A stretch of 64,000 nt of DNA from Pandoraea communis (GCF_902459745.1 NZ_CABPSJ010000001.1:930001-994000); one strand, 5' to 3'; shown: positions 35,633 through 45,704, counted from the first letter of the stretch. The notes: generated by a model not told the origin, from the sequence alone. Made by a program: numbers and translations.

Positions 35633-37813
35633 ATGACTTCCACTTCCCAGCGTGGCGGCCTGAAGGTCGCAGACAATCTGATCGCGTTCATCGAAAAGGA
35701 AGCCCTGCCGGGCACCGGCGTCGATGTGGAGGCGTTCTGGAAAGGCTTCGACGCCATCGTCCACGACCTCGCCCCGAAGAACCGCGCCCTGCTCGCCGAG
35801 CGCGACCGCCTGCAAGGCGAACTCGATGGCTGGCACCGCGCCAACCCGGGCCCGATTGCCGACGCCGCCGCCTACCGTGCGTTTCTCGAAAAGATCGGTT
35901 ACCTGCTGCCGGCACCGGCCAGCGTCAAGGCCACCACGGCCAACGTCGACTATGAAATCGCCGAACAGGCCGGCCCGCAGCTCGTCGTGCCGCTCTCCAA
36001 CGCCCGCTACGCCCTGAATGCCGCGAACGCGCGCTGGGGCAGCCTGTACGACGCGCTTTACGGCACCGACGCCATCGCCGAAACGGGCGGCGCCGAGAAG
36101 GGCACCGGCTACAACCCGAAGCGCGGCGAACTCGTGATCGCCTTTGCGCGCGGCTTCCTCGATCAGGCCGCGCCGCTGGCCGACGGCTCGCACAAGGACG
36201 CCACCGGCTACAGCGTCGAGAACGGCAAGCTCGTCATTGCGACCAAGAGCGGCAAGACCGCACTGGCAACGCCTGCCCAATTCATCGGCTATCAGGGCGA
36301 CGCTGCCGCGCCGGTCGCCGTGCTGCTCAAGCACAACGGTCTGCACTTCGAGATCCAGTTTGACGCCACGCACCCGATCGGCAAGACCGACGCGGCCCAT
36401 ATCAAGGACGTGCTCGTCGAAGCCGCCGTGACGACCATCATCGACTGCGAAGACTCGGTCGCCGCCGTGGATGCCGACGACAAGGTCGACCTGTACCGCA
36501 ACTGGCTCGGCCTGATGCAAGGCACGCTCACGGAAGACGTGTCGAAGGGCGGCAAGACCTTCACCCGCCGCCTGAACGCCGACCGCGAGTACACCGGTGC
36601 CGATGGCAAGCCCGTGAAGCTGCATGGCCGCTCGCTGCTGTTCATCCGCAACGTCGGCCACTTGATGACCAACCCGGCGATCACCGACCGCGAAGGCCGC
36701 GAGATTCCCGAGGGCATTCTCGACGGCGTGGTCACAGTGCTCGCCTCGCTGCATGACCGCAAGCATCAACTGAACTCGCGCACCGGCTCGATCTACATCG
36801 TCAAGCCGAAGATGCACGGCCCGGCCGAAGTCGCTTTCGCCGACGAGCTGTTCAGCCGCGTCGAAGACCTGTACAGCCTGCCGCGCAACACGCTCAAGAT
36901 GGGCATCATGGACGAAGAGCGCCGCACCAGCGTGAACCTCTCGGCCTGTATCGCCGCCGCCGCATCGCGCGTCGCGTTCATCAACACGGGCTTCCTGGAT
37001 CGCACGGGCGACGAAATGCACACCGCGATGGAAGCCGGTCCGATGATGCGCAAGGGCGACATGAAGTCGTCGGCATGGATCACCGCCTACGAGAAGAGCA
37101 ACGTGCTCGTGGGTCTGGCCGCCGGCCTGCGCGGCCGCGCACAGATCGGCAAGGGCATGTGGGCCATGCCGGATCTGATGCACGCCATGCTCGAGCAGAA
37201 AATCGCGCATCCGAAGGCCGGTGCGAACACGGCCTGGGTGCCGTCGCCGACCGCCGCCACGCTGCACGCACTGCACTACCACATGGTCGACGTGCAGGCT
37301 GTCCAGCAGGCACTCGAGAAGATCGATTACGCCAAGGAACGCGACACGCTGCTCACGGGTCTGCTGACCGTGCCGGTCGTGGCCAAGGCCGAGTGGAGCG
37401 CCGACGAGATCCGCAAGGAAATCGAAAACAATGCGCAGGGCATTCTCGGCTACGTCGTTCGCTGGATCGATCAGGGCGTGGGTTGCTCGAAGGTGCCGGA
37501 CATCAACGACATCGGCCTGATGGAAGACCGCGCCACGCTGCGCATTTCGAGCCAGCATCTGGCGAACTGGCTGCGTCACGGCGTGGTCACGCGCGCGCAG
37601 GTCGAAGAGACGCTCAAGCGCATGGCCGCCGTGGTCGACAAGCAGAACGCCGGCGACAAGCAGTATCGTCCGATGGCGCCGAACTTCGACGACTCGCTGG
37701 CGTTCAAGGCCGCAAGCGCGCTGGTATTCGAAGGTCTGACGCAGCCCAACGGCTACACCGAGCCGCTGCTGCACAAGTACCGTCTCGAGTTGAAGGCCAA
37801 GCAACGCGGATAA
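35633..37813 (+). CDS. glcB: Malate synthase G
   Basis: 726 residues, close to the 723 of E. coli. Condenses glyoxylate with acetyl-CoA to malate, in the glyoxylate/glycolate route. Visible landmarks: [19 protein letters not shown], the catalytic Arg in [16 protein letters not shown], the signature [20 protein letters not shown] and [20 protein letters not shown]. It is a single gene, not linked to an isocitrate lyase or glycolate oxidase here. A hairpin terminator follows. Confidence 0.97.
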   Translation: MTSTSQRGGLKVADNLIAFIEKEALPGTGVDVEAFWKGFDAIVHDLAPKNRALLAERDRLQGELDGWHRANPGPIADAAAYRAFLEKIGYLLPAPASVKATTANVDYEIAEQAGPQLVVPLSNARYALNAANARWGSLYDALYGTDAIAETGGAEKGTGYNPKRGELVIAFARGFLDQAAPLADGSHKDATGYSVENGKLVIATKSGKTALATPAQFIGYQGDAAAPVAVLLKHNGLHFEIQFDATHPIGKTDAAHIKDVLVEAAVTTIIDCEDSVAAVDADDKVDLYRNWLGLMQGTLTEDVSKGGKTFTRRLNADREYTGADGKPVKLHGRSLLFIRNVGHLMTNPAITDREGREIPEGILDGVVTVLASLHDRKHQLNSRTGSIYIVKPKMHGPAEVAFADELFSRVEDLYSLPRNTLKMGIMDEERRTSVNLSACIAAAASRVAFINTGFLDRTGDEMHTAMEAGPMMRKGDMKSSAWITAYEKSNVLVGLAAGLRGRAQIGKGMWAMPDLMHAMLEQKIAHPKAGANTAWVPSPTAATLHALHYHMVDVQAVQQALEKIDYAKERDTLLTGLLTVPVVAKAEWSADEIRKEIENNAQGILGYVVRWIDQGVGCSKVPDINDIGLMEDRATLRISSQHLANWLRHGVVTRAQVEETLKRMAAVVDKQNAGDKQYRPMAPNFDDSLAFKAASALVFEGLTQPNGYTEPLLHKYRLELKAKQRG

Positions 37814-37868
37814 TCGCCTGAGGTGATCGCCCGACGATAAGTCAAAGCCGCACAGGACTTATCATCCG

Positions 37869-37896
37869 ACGCCCGACGGGGTAACCTGTCGGGCGT
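37869..37896 (+). terminator. Intrinsic terminator after glcB
   Basis: ACGCCCGAC pairs with GTCGGGCGT across a 10-base loop, followed by a T-rich GTTTGTATTTT. A second inverted repeat (GATAAGTC at 37836 with GACTTATC at 37856) lies just before it. Confidence 0.8.
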
Positions 37897-37922
37897 TTGT
37901 ATTTTCAGGAGCCGGCCTGCGC

Positions 37923-39200
37923 ATGGACCCCGCCATCGCCCTGCAACGCGCCGAACGGCGTGCCCTGTCCTTCCTGCTGGTAGCGCTGGCGATTTTCATC
38001 GCTACGCTCTTCATGCCCGTGCACTTCGCTACGGGCTGGATTCGCGCGGCGGCCGAAGCCGCGATGGTCGGCGGACTGGCCGACTGGTTTGCGGTCGAAG
38101 CGCTGTTCCGGCGCATTCCGATCCCCGGCCTCGCCCGGCATACCAACATCCTGATCCGAAAAAAGGACGCCCTCGGTGACGGCCTCGCCCGCTTCGTGCG
38201 CGAGAAGTTTCTCGACACGCCGTCGGTCGTACGGCTCATCCAGCAACAAAATCCGGCGGATGCCGTCTCGCACTGGCTCGGCTCGCACGAGAACACGCGC
38301 CAATTGAGTGCGGTGTTGGTGAAAGTGGCGAGCGGCGTGCTCGACGTGATGGACGAGCGCAACGTGCAGGCCTTCATCCGCCGCGCGCTCGACACGATGA
38401 TCGACCGGCTGGACCTGTCGCAATCGGCGGCCGCCATTCTGGACACGCTCACGCGCGACGGCCGCCATCAGGCACTGCTCGACGAGACGCTCGACTATCT
38501 TGTCGAACTTCTCAACGAGCCGCAGACGCGCGAATTCATCTCGGCACGCATCGTCGACTGGCTCAAGACCGATCATCCGAAGAAGGAAAAAGTGCTGCCG
38601 TCAGCGTGGCTCGGCGACAAGGGCTCGGACATGATCTCGGCGGCCGTCACCCGCCTGCTTGCGCAAATGGAGGCCGACGAGTCGCATCAACTCCGTCAGG
38701 CATTCGATCGAGCGGTGGCGGGGCTGATCGAACGGCTGAAGCACGACGCCGAATTTCAGGCGAAGCTCGACGCATTCAAGACACAACTCAAGGGCGACAC
38801 GGCGCTGAACGCCTATGCAGGCGGTCTGTGGAACGAATGGCGAAGCTGGGTGAAGCGCGATCTTGCACGCGACGATTCGGTGATCGGCGCCAAGATCACC
38901 GGCGCGGCAGCGTGGATCGGTCAGGAACTGGCGCGCAGCGCATCGCTGCGAAAAGCGCTCGACGCGCAATTGCTCGACGCCGCCGAGCGCATGGCGCCGG
39001 GCTTCGCCGACTTCGTGACGGATCACATCCGCTCGACGGTGCATGGTTGGAACGCCGAGCATCTGTCCCGGCAGATTCGCCTGAGCGTTGGGCAGGATCT
39101 GCAATACATCCGCATCAACGGCACCCTCGTCGGCGGACTGATCGGTGCGGTGCTGTATCTGATCGCGCAAGCGCCGGTGCTTCTCGCGCGCGCCCACTGA
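37923..39200 (+). CDS. DUF445 family membrane protein (YjiN-like)
   Basis: 425 residues. An N-terminal membrane helix lies at about 16-35 and a second near the C terminus (GTLVGGLIGAVLYLIAQAPV). Between them is a long amphipathic helical region with the conserved AEAAMVGGLADWFAVEALFR and HTNILIRKKDALGDGLARFV of DUF445. Function is unknown; the topology suggests a bilayer- or envelope-spanning structural protein. It stands between the glcB terminator and the porin gene. Confidence 0.88.
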   Translation: MDPAIALQRAERRALSFLLVALAIFIATLFMPVHFATGWIRAAAEAAMVGGLADWFAVEALFRRIPIPGLARHTNILIRKKDALGDGLARFVREKFLDTPSVVRLIQQQNPADAVSHWLGSHENTRQLSAVLVKVASGVLDVMDERNVQAFIRRALDTMIDRLDLSQSAAAILDTLTRDGRHQALLDETLDYLVELLNEPQTREFISARIVDWLKTDHPKKEKVLPSAWLGDKGSDMISAAVTRLLAQMEADESHQLRQAFDRAVAGLIERLKHDAEFQAKLDAFKTQLKGDTALNAYAGGLWNEWRSWVKRDLARDDSVIGAKITGAAAWIGQELARSASLRKALDAQLLDAAERMAPGFADFVTDHIRSTVHGWNAEHLSRQIRLSVGQDLQYIRINGTLVGGLIGAVLYLIAQAPVLLARAH

Positions 39201-39330
39201 CGACTCCCCCTCCGGCAGCCCGGCAGACACCACCGCTCAGGCCGGTGTCTGCCTCGCGCAACGCTAAGGCGGCGGGTCACGACACTCGCCCGGCGTCCGC
39301 CTTCCCGAGATGCCACGCGGCTTCCCCGTT

Positions 39331-39355
39331 TATATCGATTCAATTTATCGATATA
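39331..39355. promoter_or_regulatory. 25-bp inverted repeat upstream of the porin gene
   Basis: TATATCGAT pairs perfectly with ATCGATATA around a 7-base centre. It contains ATTCAATTTATCGAT (39338-39352), which matches 12 of 15 bases of the dyad upstream of the purine permease at 43001. It lies about 115 bp before the porin ATG in a strikingly AT-rich patch. Probable LysR-type operator. Confidence 0.6.
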
Positions 39356-39469
39356 TAAAAAATCAAAATTATATTTATACAACCTCGTTCCCTATAGTTC
39401 GGTCCCAGCCGCGCCGTCTCTCGCAAGCGCGCAGATGCTTCCCGAATACCCTAGAGAACGCCACACCTC

Positions 39470-40600
39470 ATGAAGACCACGATTCTGGCCCGTATGGGCT
39501 TTGCCGGCGCATGCGCCGCAGTGAGCCTTGCCGCGACCACCGCGCATGCGCAAAGCAACGTCACCATTTACGGCCTGATTTCGGGCGGCGTGGGCTACGT
39601 GAGCAATCAGGGCGGCAACAAGACGTGGCAGGCGCTCTCGGGCACCAACCAGAATCCGCGCTGGGGTTTCCGAGGCTCGGAAGATCTCGGTAACGGCACC
39701 AAAGCCATCTTCACGCTCGAAGCCGGCTTCAGCATCGTGAATGGCACGGGCGCCCAGAACGGCCGCGCCTTCGGCCGTCAGTCGTTCGTCGGTCTGTCGG
39801 ACAACACCTGGGGCACGCTCACGCTGGGTCGTCAGTACGACACTATTCACGATTACGTCGGCCCGATCATCATCTCGAGCAACGGCGTGAACATCGGCGA
39901 CAACGACAACGGATACAACGATATCCGCATGCAGAATTCAGTGAAGTGGGTGAGCCCGACGCTCGGCGGCTTCCACGGCACGGCGCAATACGGCTTCTCG
40001 AACTCGGCCACGGGCTTCCGTAACAACAATGCCTACAGCTTCGGCCTCGCCTACAAGTACGCCGACTTCGACTGGAATGCGGCCTACGCGCAGTACAACA
40101 ACCCGTTCAGCGGCACGAACAACGACGGCGCCATCGCCAACGATTACGCCAGCCCGCTGCTGATCTTCTCGAAGAGCGCCACGCGTGCGAACGTCTACGC
40201 GAACCAGCAGCGCATCTTCGCCACGGGCGGCTTCTACCGCTGGGGCCCGGCCCTCATCGGCGCGATGTTCTCGGACGTGCGTTATACGTACCTCGATGCG
40301 TCGCACCTGCATCTCCAGAACTACAACCTGACGCTGAACTACAACATCACCCCGGCCCTCGTGCTCGGCGCAGCGTATGGCTTCACATCGGGCAAGTACG
40401 ATGTGATCAATACGCGTCCGCAATGGCATCAGGTGAACCTGCAAGCCGATTACTGGCTGTCCAAGCGCACGGACGTCGCGCTCACGCTCAACGCCCAGCA
40501 AGCCGCCGGCGATGCGCGATACGCCCAGCTCTTCGGCTACGCGGCCTCGAGCACGAAGCGCCAGATGGCCGTGACGCTCGGCATGCGCCACACGTTCTGA
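39470..40600 (+). CDS. Gram-negative trimeric porin (Burkholderia OpcP/OmpC type)
   Basis: 376 residues. A signal peptide ends THAHA-Q at about residue 26, then QSNVTIYGLISGGVGYVSNQ, the standard first strand. WGFRGSEDLGNGTKAIFTLE and AFGRQSFVGLSDNTWGTLTL are family signatures, and the C terminus ends in Phe (MRHTF), the outer-membrane insertion signal. It is a general diffusion porin of beta-proteobacterial type. It ends 18 bp before a periplasmic nucleoside hydrolase gene, so the pair likely serves nucleoside uptake. Confidence 0.95.
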   Translation: MKTTILARMGFAGACAAVSLAATTAHAQSNVTIYGLISGGVGYVSNQGGNKTWQALSGTNQNPRWGFRGSEDLGNGTKAIFTLEAGFSIVNGTGAQNGRAFGRQSFVGLSDNTWGTLTLGRQYDTIHDYVGPIIISSNGVNIGDNDNGYNDIRMQNSVKWVSPTLGGFHGTAQYGFSNSATGFRNNNAYSFGLAYKYADFDWNAAYAQYNNPFSGTNNDGAIANDYASPLLIFSKSATRANVYANQQRIFATGGFYRWGPALIGAMFSDVRYTYLDASHLHLQNYNLTLNYNITPALVLGAAYGFTSGKYDVINTRPQWHQVNLQADYWLSKRTDVALTLNAQQAAGDARYAQLFGYAASSTKRQMAVTLGMRHTF

Positions 40601-40618
40601 CGCGCGCTGTCTTCCTCA

Positions 40619-41770
40619 ATGCATAACAAGTTCGACACCATGGCCGACCTGAACGAACCGAACGCACCGCTCGACACGAGCGCATCGCGCCATCGCAGCC
40701 GCCGCAGCTTCCTGCGCACGTCGCTCGCCGCCTCGCTCGCCACGTTGGGCTCGACCGGCGCCGGCAGCGCTTTCGCAGAACTCACGTCGACCGAAGGCGC
40801 CACCCGTCTGGCGGCCGGCGGCACCGCACGCCGCAGCGTCATCATCGACTGCGACCCCGGTCAGGACGACGCGATCGCCATCCTCTTCGCCCTGGGCGCG
40901 CATGACCAGATCGACCTGAAGGCGCTCACCGCCGTGGGCGGCAACGTGCCGTTGAATCTGACCGAGCGCAACGCCCGCATCGTGCGCGACTGGGCGGACA
41001 AGACGACGACGCTGCCGGTCTACGCCGGTTGCCCGAAGCCGCTCATGCGCGAGCTGATTACCGCTGCGAACGTGCACGGCCGCACGGGTCTCGATGGCGT
41101 GACGCTGCACGAGCCGCGCGGCCCGCTCGCTCCGCAGCACGCCGTTACGTATCTGATCGATACCCTGCGCGCCGCCGCGCCGGGCAGCGTGACACTCGTG
41201 GCGCTCGGTCCGCTGACGAATATCGCCACCGCTCTCACCGCCGCACCGGAAGGCGCCAAGGCTCTGCGCGAGATCGTGTTGATGGGGGGCGCGTGGTTCG
41301 AGCGCGGCAACATCACGCCGGCGGCCGAATTCAACATCTATGTCGACCCGGACGCCGCGAGCATTGTGCTCGGCGCGGGCGTGCCCGTGACGGTGTTGCC
41401 GCGCGACGTCTGCGTGAAGGCACCGATCACGCCGGAGCGCGTGGCCCCGTTCCGCGCGCTGAAGAATCGTTGCGGCCCGATCGTCGCGGACATTCTCGCG
41501 GCGGAAGTGGCGTACCAGAAGGGACGTCGCGGTGTGGAATCCGCTCCGATGTACGACCCGTGCACCATCGGCTATCTGGTCGATCCGACAATGTTTGGCG
41601 GCCGCCGTGTGAATGTAGCCGTGGAGACGACGGGCCAGCTCACGCTGGGTGAGACGGTCGTGGACTGGAATGGCCGCTCGAAGCGCGCCGTGAATGCCAC
41701 GTGGATCGCCGATGTGGACGCCGACCGCTTCTACGACACGCTGCTCGCCCGTATCGCACGACTGCCGTAA
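40619..41770 (+). CDS. Tat-exported nucleoside hydrolase
   Basis: 383 residues. A twin-arginine signal (SRRSFLRTSLAASLATLG, Arg28-Arg29) ends near GSAFA at residue 53, so the enzyme is periplasmic, unusual for this mostly cytosolic family. The calcium-binding DCDPGQDDA (Asp77, 79, 83, 84), TLVALGPLTNIATAL and VLMGGAW are intact. It would split nucleosides into base and ribose in the periplasm. An alternative start is the ATG at 40640. Probably co-transcribed with the porin. Confidence 0.92.
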   Translation: MHNKFDTMADLNEPNAPLDTSASRHRSRRSFLRTSLAASLATLGSTGAGSAFAELTSTEGATRLAAGGTARRSVIIDCDPGQDDAIAILFALGAHDQIDLKALTAVGGNVPLNLTERNARIVRDWADKTTTLPVYAGCPKPLMRELITAANVHGRTGLDGVTLHEPRGPLAPQHAVTYLIDTLRAAAPGSVTLVALGPLTNIATALTAAPEGAKALREIVLMGGAWFERGNITPAAEFNIYVDPDAASIVLGAGVPVTVLPRDVCVKAPITPERVAPFRALKNRCGPIVADILAAEVAYQKGRRGVESAPMYDPCTIGYLVDPTMFGGRRVNVAVETTGQLTLGETVVDWNGRSKRAVNATWIADVDADRFYDTLLARIARLP

Positions 41771-41802
41771 TTCGTCGCCATGAAGACGTCGGCGTAGAAA
41801 TA

Positions 41803-41834
41803 ACGCGGTGGCCCGGAACGGCCGCCGCGTTTTT
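41803..41834. terminator. Intrinsic terminator between convergent nucleoside hydrolase and LysR genes
   Basis: ACGCGGTGGCC pairs with GGCCGCCGCGT (one G-T type mismatch), followed by TTTT on the plus strand. Confidence 0.85.
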
Positions 41835-41858
41835 GCGTGACACACGGCGCGCGGCCAA

Positions 41859-42896
41859 TCACGTTGCGAGATGCCTCACGATCCAGTCGCGGCAAGCGCT
41901 GACCTGCGGGCCGCGCTCCTTGCCTTCAAGCGACATCAGCGCCACGGTGCGCGTGACGCGCGGCGCCGTGACCTCGAGGGCGACGAGCGCCGGGTCGTGC
42001 AGATGCAAGGTGTAGAGCCTGGGCAGAATCGCCAGGGCAAGCCCGCTGCGCACCAGCGCGTAAAGCGGCTCGGTGTACTCCATGCGGTACTTCGGTTCGA
42101 GCCGCAGATTCTGCGAGCCACCGGTGCGTTGCAGGGAATCGCTGACGTTGCCGCGCACGAAAACCGCGAGGTCGCGCTCGGTGAGCTGCGTCCATGTGAC
42201 AGACGCCACCGAAGCGAGCGGGTCGTCGCGACGCGCCACGAGCACGATCTCATCGTCGAACAGGTCGTCGCACCGAAAGCCATCGGCACGCGCGGCGTGA
42301 CCGGCCTCGTCGGCATCGTCGCGAACGCCGACGCCGAGGTCGATTTCACCGCGCGCGAGGGCTGCGACGAGTTCGCTGTTCGGCAGATCGGACAGCGCGA
42401 AGCGCACATTCGGATGGGCCTCGCGCAAGGTGCCGAGCACCGGTAACAGACGCGCCGCGACCGACGGAATGAAGCCGATGCGCACCGTCTGGGCTTGCAG
42501 CGCGAAGGTGCTCGTCATGTCGTCGAATGTGCCGCGCGCGGCGTTGAGCAAACGCTCGGCGAGCGGCAGGATGGTCGTACCGGCTTCGGTCAGCGTCAGG
42601 CGGTGCGCCGAGCGCTCGAACAACCGGCCACCGAGCAGGAATTCGATCTGCCGGATCGCCGCCGTGAGGGCCGGCTGCGTGACCGAGAGCGCGTGCGCCG
42701 CCTGCGTGAAACTGCGCGAGTGGGCAAGCGCCACGAAGTACTGCACCTGACGCAACGTGAGCGCGGGCAGCGGTGGCACCTGCGAAACCGCCGGGTTCGG
42801 CGAACCCGGCGCCGCTATCGTTGGGGCAGCCCTGGATGCCTTCGGCTCGCTCGCACTGGCCGCAGCGTTCTGGGTACGTCGGGACGAAGTCGCCAT
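41859..42896 (-). CDS. LysR family regulator of the purine-nucleoside island
   Basis: 345 residues. A Ser/Ala/Pro-rich leader of about 45 residues precedes the helix-turn-helix (SFTQAAHALSVTQPALTAAI). The effector domain starts near residue 135 (VRIGFIPSVAARLLPVLG). It is divergent from the purine permease, and both the permease and porin upstream regions carry the same dyad. I infer it senses a purine or nucleoside and controls both sides of the island. The long leader may mean the true start is downstream. Confidence 0.88.
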   Translation of the reverse strand: MATSSRRTQNAAASASEPKASRAAPTIAAPGSPNPAVSQVPPLPALTLRQVQYFVALAHSRSFTQAAHALSVTQPALTAAIRQIEFLLGGRLFERSAHRLTLTEAGTTILPLAERLLNAARGTFDDMTSTFALQAQTVRIGFIPSVAARLLPVLGTLREAHPNVRFALSDLPNSELVAALARGEIDLGVGVRDDADEAGHAARADGFRCDDLFDDEIVLVARRDDPLASVASVTWTQLTERDLAVFVRGNVSDSLQRTGGSQNLRLEPKYRMEYTEPLYALVRSGLALAILPRLYTLHLHDPALVALEVTAPRVTRTVALMSLEGKERGPQVSACRDWIVRHLAT

Positions 42897-42999
42897 GGCG
42901 AGTTCCTGTTGTGTGTCCTGACGAGGGGACAGGACGACGATTTCGCAAGACCACGGAAGCCCCGGATACCTCAGGAATCCACGGCCTTCGTGAAGAATA

Positions 43000-43017
43000 G
43001 ATTCGAATTATCGAATC
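43000..43017. promoter_or_regulatory. Inverted repeat GATTCGA-ATTA-TCGAATC upstream of the purine permease
   Basis: Perfect 7-bp arms around ATTA, containing a T-N11-A LysR-type core. It lies midway between the divergent LysR (41859-42896) and permease genes, 77 bp before the permease ATG. It shares a 15-bp motif (12 matches) with the dyad at 39338. Confidence 0.65.
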
Positions 43018-43093
43018 ATAAGTAATTTCATTTTTTATTTATAGTCGCGTGCACGTACAGTGCCATGCAAAGACCCCCCACTATTCTTGGCTT

Positions 43094-44488
43094 ATGCAGA
43101 CTTCTACTCCTGAGCGCGACACGGCGCGTCCGACGGCTCGCGCGACGCCCCTGGGCCAGACTGCGCCCGCCCAGGGCGGCTGGCTCGAGCGCCGCTTCGC
43201 CATCGCCAGGCGCGGTTCCAGCGTGCGCACCGAAGTGCTGGCCGGCATCACCACGTTCCTCGCCGCCGCCTATCTGCTCGTTGTCATTCCGTCGCTGCTT
43301 GCCACCGGCGGCATGGATCGCGGCGCGGCCACCACGGCCGTCATGCTGGTCTTCGTGCTGTTCTCGGTGCTGATGGGTCTGTACGCGAACCTGCCGTTCG
43401 TTGTCGGGCCGGGCATCGGCGGGTCGGTCATCGTGGGGGTCACACTTGCCGCCACCGAACACGTGGCCTGGCAGACGGGCATCGCCATCGCGTTCCTGTC
43501 GGGCGTGCTGTTCCTGTTGCTGACTGCCGTCGGTGCACGCAGCGTGGTGGCGCGACTGATTCCGACGGCCATCAAGCTCGGTCTGGGCGCTTCCATCGGC
43601 TTGTTCATCGCCGTACTCGGCGTGCGCAATGCCGGCATGGTCGTCGCCAACGCCAAGACCAACGCGTTCGCGCTGGGCGACTTCAGCAAGCCGGGCACGA
43701 TCGTCGCGCTGATCGGTCTGGGCACCGCCGTGCTGCTGCAAGGCCGCAAGGTGCCGGGGGCCATCCTCTGGTCGATTCTGGCCGCCGCAGTCGCGGGCGT
43801 GCCGCTCGGCGTGACCAAGTTGCCCGAGTCGTTCGTCTCGCTGCCGCACAGCATTGCGCCGGTGGCCTTTCAGCTCGACCTGAGCAGTGCGCTCACGATT
43901 GCGGCGCTGCCGTATCTGTTCGCGTTCTTCGCCGCCGAGTTCTTCTCGACGCTGGGCACCACACTCGCGGTGGGCGGCAAGGCCGGCCTGCTCGACGAGC
44001 ACGGCAATATGGAGAACATCAACCGTCCGTTCCTCGTCGATTCGATTGCCGCGACGGGCGGTGCATTGCTGGGCATTCCCGCGCTGACAGCGCTGGTCGA
44101 GTCGGCAGCGGGTGTCGAAGCCGGGGGCCGCACCGGTCTCACGTCGATTGCCGCTGCCGTGATGTTCGCGCTGATGTGCTTCTTCGTGCCGGTCGCGTTG
44201 GCCGTTCCCAAGGAAGCCACCGCGCCCGCGCTGATCCTCATCGGCCTGTCGATGTTCAGCACGATCCGTCATGTGCCGTTCGACGATTTCAGCGACGCGT
44301 TCCCGGTGCTGGCAATGGTGCTGCTCACGCTCCTCTCCAACAGCTTCGGCACCGGCATTGCGGGCGGTCTGCTGTGCTACGTGCTGGTCAAGGCGCTGAT
44401 GGGCCGCTTCAAGGAATTGCCGTGGGGACTGTACGTGCTGGCACTGCCGCTGGCGTATTACTTCTGGACGGTGGTCGGACGCCATTGA
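43094..44488 (+). CDS. AzgA/NCS2-type purine permease
   Basis: 464 residues from the ATG at 43094 (MQTSTPERDT), about 12 membrane segments. Family landmarks: TEVLAGITTFLAAAYLLVVI, the conserved NLPFVVGPGIGGSVIVGVTL and AFFAAEFFSTLGTTLAVGGK with its substrate-side Glu. It would import hypoxanthine, guanine or adenine by proton symport, taking up bases released by the periplasmic nucleoside hydrolase. The deaminase follows 64 bp later. Confidence 0.9.
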   Translation: MQTSTPERDTARPTARATPLGQTAPAQGGWLERRFAIARRGSSVRTEVLAGITTFLAAAYLLVVIPSLLATGGMDRGAATTAVMLVFVLFSVLMGLYANLPFVVGPGIGGSVIVGVTLAATEHVAWQTGIAIAFLSGVLFLLLTAVGARSVVARLIPTAIKLGLGASIGLFIAVLGVRNAGMVVANAKTNAFALGDFSKPGTIVALIGLGTAVLLQGRKVPGAILWSILAAAVAGVPLGVTKLPESFVSLPHSIAPVAFQLDLSSALTIAALPYLFAFFAAEFFSTLGTTLAVGGKAGLLDEHGNMENINRPFLVDSIAATGGALLGIPALTALVESAAGVEAGGRTGLTSIAAAVMFALMCFFVPVALAVPKEATAPALILIGLSMFSTIRHVPFDDFSDAFPVLAMVLLTLLSNSFGTGIAGGLLCYVLVKALMGRFKELPWGLYVLALPLAYYFWTVVGRH

Positions 44489-44552
44489 CCGGCCCCCTGT
44501 TCGCCCGGCGGATACCCCGTCTGCCGGTGGCTTCAAGACAAGACCAGACGTT

Positions 44553-45662
44553 ATGACAGAGACACTGGGCTACATGCCCGCCGCACGCACCGGCGTGCAG
44601 ATTCAGGAGGCGCATCGCACGTTCTTCCATGCGATGCCGAAGGTTGAATTGCATTGCCATTTGCTCGGCACGGTGCGTCACGACACGTTCGTGGCGCTCG
44701 CGCAGAAATCGAATGCGCCGCTTGCCCGCGCCGAGATCGATGCCTTTTACACGCGCGACGAAAAGCCCATCGGGGTGTTGCGCGTGCTGCGCGCCCTCGA
44801 CGAGCATCTGCTGAACACGCCGGACGATCTGCATCGCATCGCCTACGAATATCTGGCCGACGCGGCGGCTCACAACGTGCGCTACAGCGAATTCTTCTGG
44901 AACCCGACGGGCACCGTGCGCACGTCAGGCATTCCTTACGTGAGCGCGCAGGACGCCATCGTCGCCGCCATTCGCGATGCCCGGCGCGATCACGGCATCG
45001 TCGGCCGTCTCGTGCCGAGCATCGACCGCGAAGCCGATCCGCGCGAAGCCGTCGAGATGGTGGAGTGGATGCGCGCGCATCGTGCCGACGAAGTGATCGG
45101 TATCGGCATCGACTATCGCGAGAACGACCGGCCGCCCGAGCTTTTCTGGAAGGCGTATCGCAACGCGCGTCTGGCGGGCTTCAAGACGACGGCGCACGCG
45201 GGCGAATTCGGTATGCCGTGGACGAACGTCGAGACGGCCGTCGAACTGCTCAAGTGCGACCGCATCGATCACGGCTACACCATCGTCGACGCCCCTGACT
45301 TCGCGCGCGAGTGCGCGGAGCGCGGCATCGTCTTCACCGTGGTACCGACCAACTCGTATTACCTGCGCACGCTCACACCGGAGCGCTGGGCGCAGGATCA
45401 CCCGATTCGCCGCATGCCGGGCCTCGGCCTGAAGATTCACCCGAATACCGACGATCCGACGTTGCATCAGGTCAACCCGGCACGGGCATGGGAACTGATG
45501 TACAGCCACTTCGGCTTCTCGCTCGACGACTTACGCGCCTTCATGCATAACGGCCTCGACGGCGCGTGGATGGACGACAGTATGCGTCGCGAATGGCACC
45601 GCGACTTCGCTGTGGAATTCGACACGGCACACGACACGCTTACCCGAACGCTGGCGGCCTGA
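44553..45662 (+). CDS. Adenosine/adenine deaminase family enzyme
   Basis: 369 residues. Zinc ligands His34 and His36 (ELHCHLLGTVR), the TTAHAGEFG motif, IDHGYTI and the catalytic NTDDP are present. It would deaminate an aminopurine to its oxo form. The residue normally Asp or Glu after the HxH motif (HLDG/HLEG) is Leu here, and the 365-375 region (AEFDTAHDT) is divergent, so substrate preference may be changed. It is likely in an operon with the purine permease; a strong terminator follows. Confidence 0.88.
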   Translation: MTETLGYMPAARTGVQIQEAHRTFFHAMPKVELHCHLLGTVRHDTFVALAQKSNAPLARAEIDAFYTRDEKPIGVLRVLRALDEHLLNTPDDLHRIAYEYLADAAAHNVRYSEFFWNPTGTVRTSGIPYVSAQDAIVAAIRDARRDHGIVGRLVPSIDREADPREAVEMVEWMRAHRADEVIGIGIDYRENDRPPELFWKAYRNARLAGFKTTAHAGEFGMPWTNVETAVELLKCDRIDHGYTIVDAPDFARECAERGIVFTVVPTNSYYLRTLTPERWAQDHPIRRMPGLGLKIHPNTDDPTLHQVNPARAWELMYSHFGFSLDDLRAFMHNGLDGAWMDDSMRREWHRDFAVEFDTAHDTLTRTLAA

Positions 45663-45704
45663 CGCCGCTGCAACTGTGCTTTTCCTTGGTCCCACCCGAC
45701 CTTC

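Noticed and set aside
35492-37804. A 770-codon open frame opposite glcB
   Set aside because: It is the antisense shadow of malate synthase G, whose motifs and length are certain.
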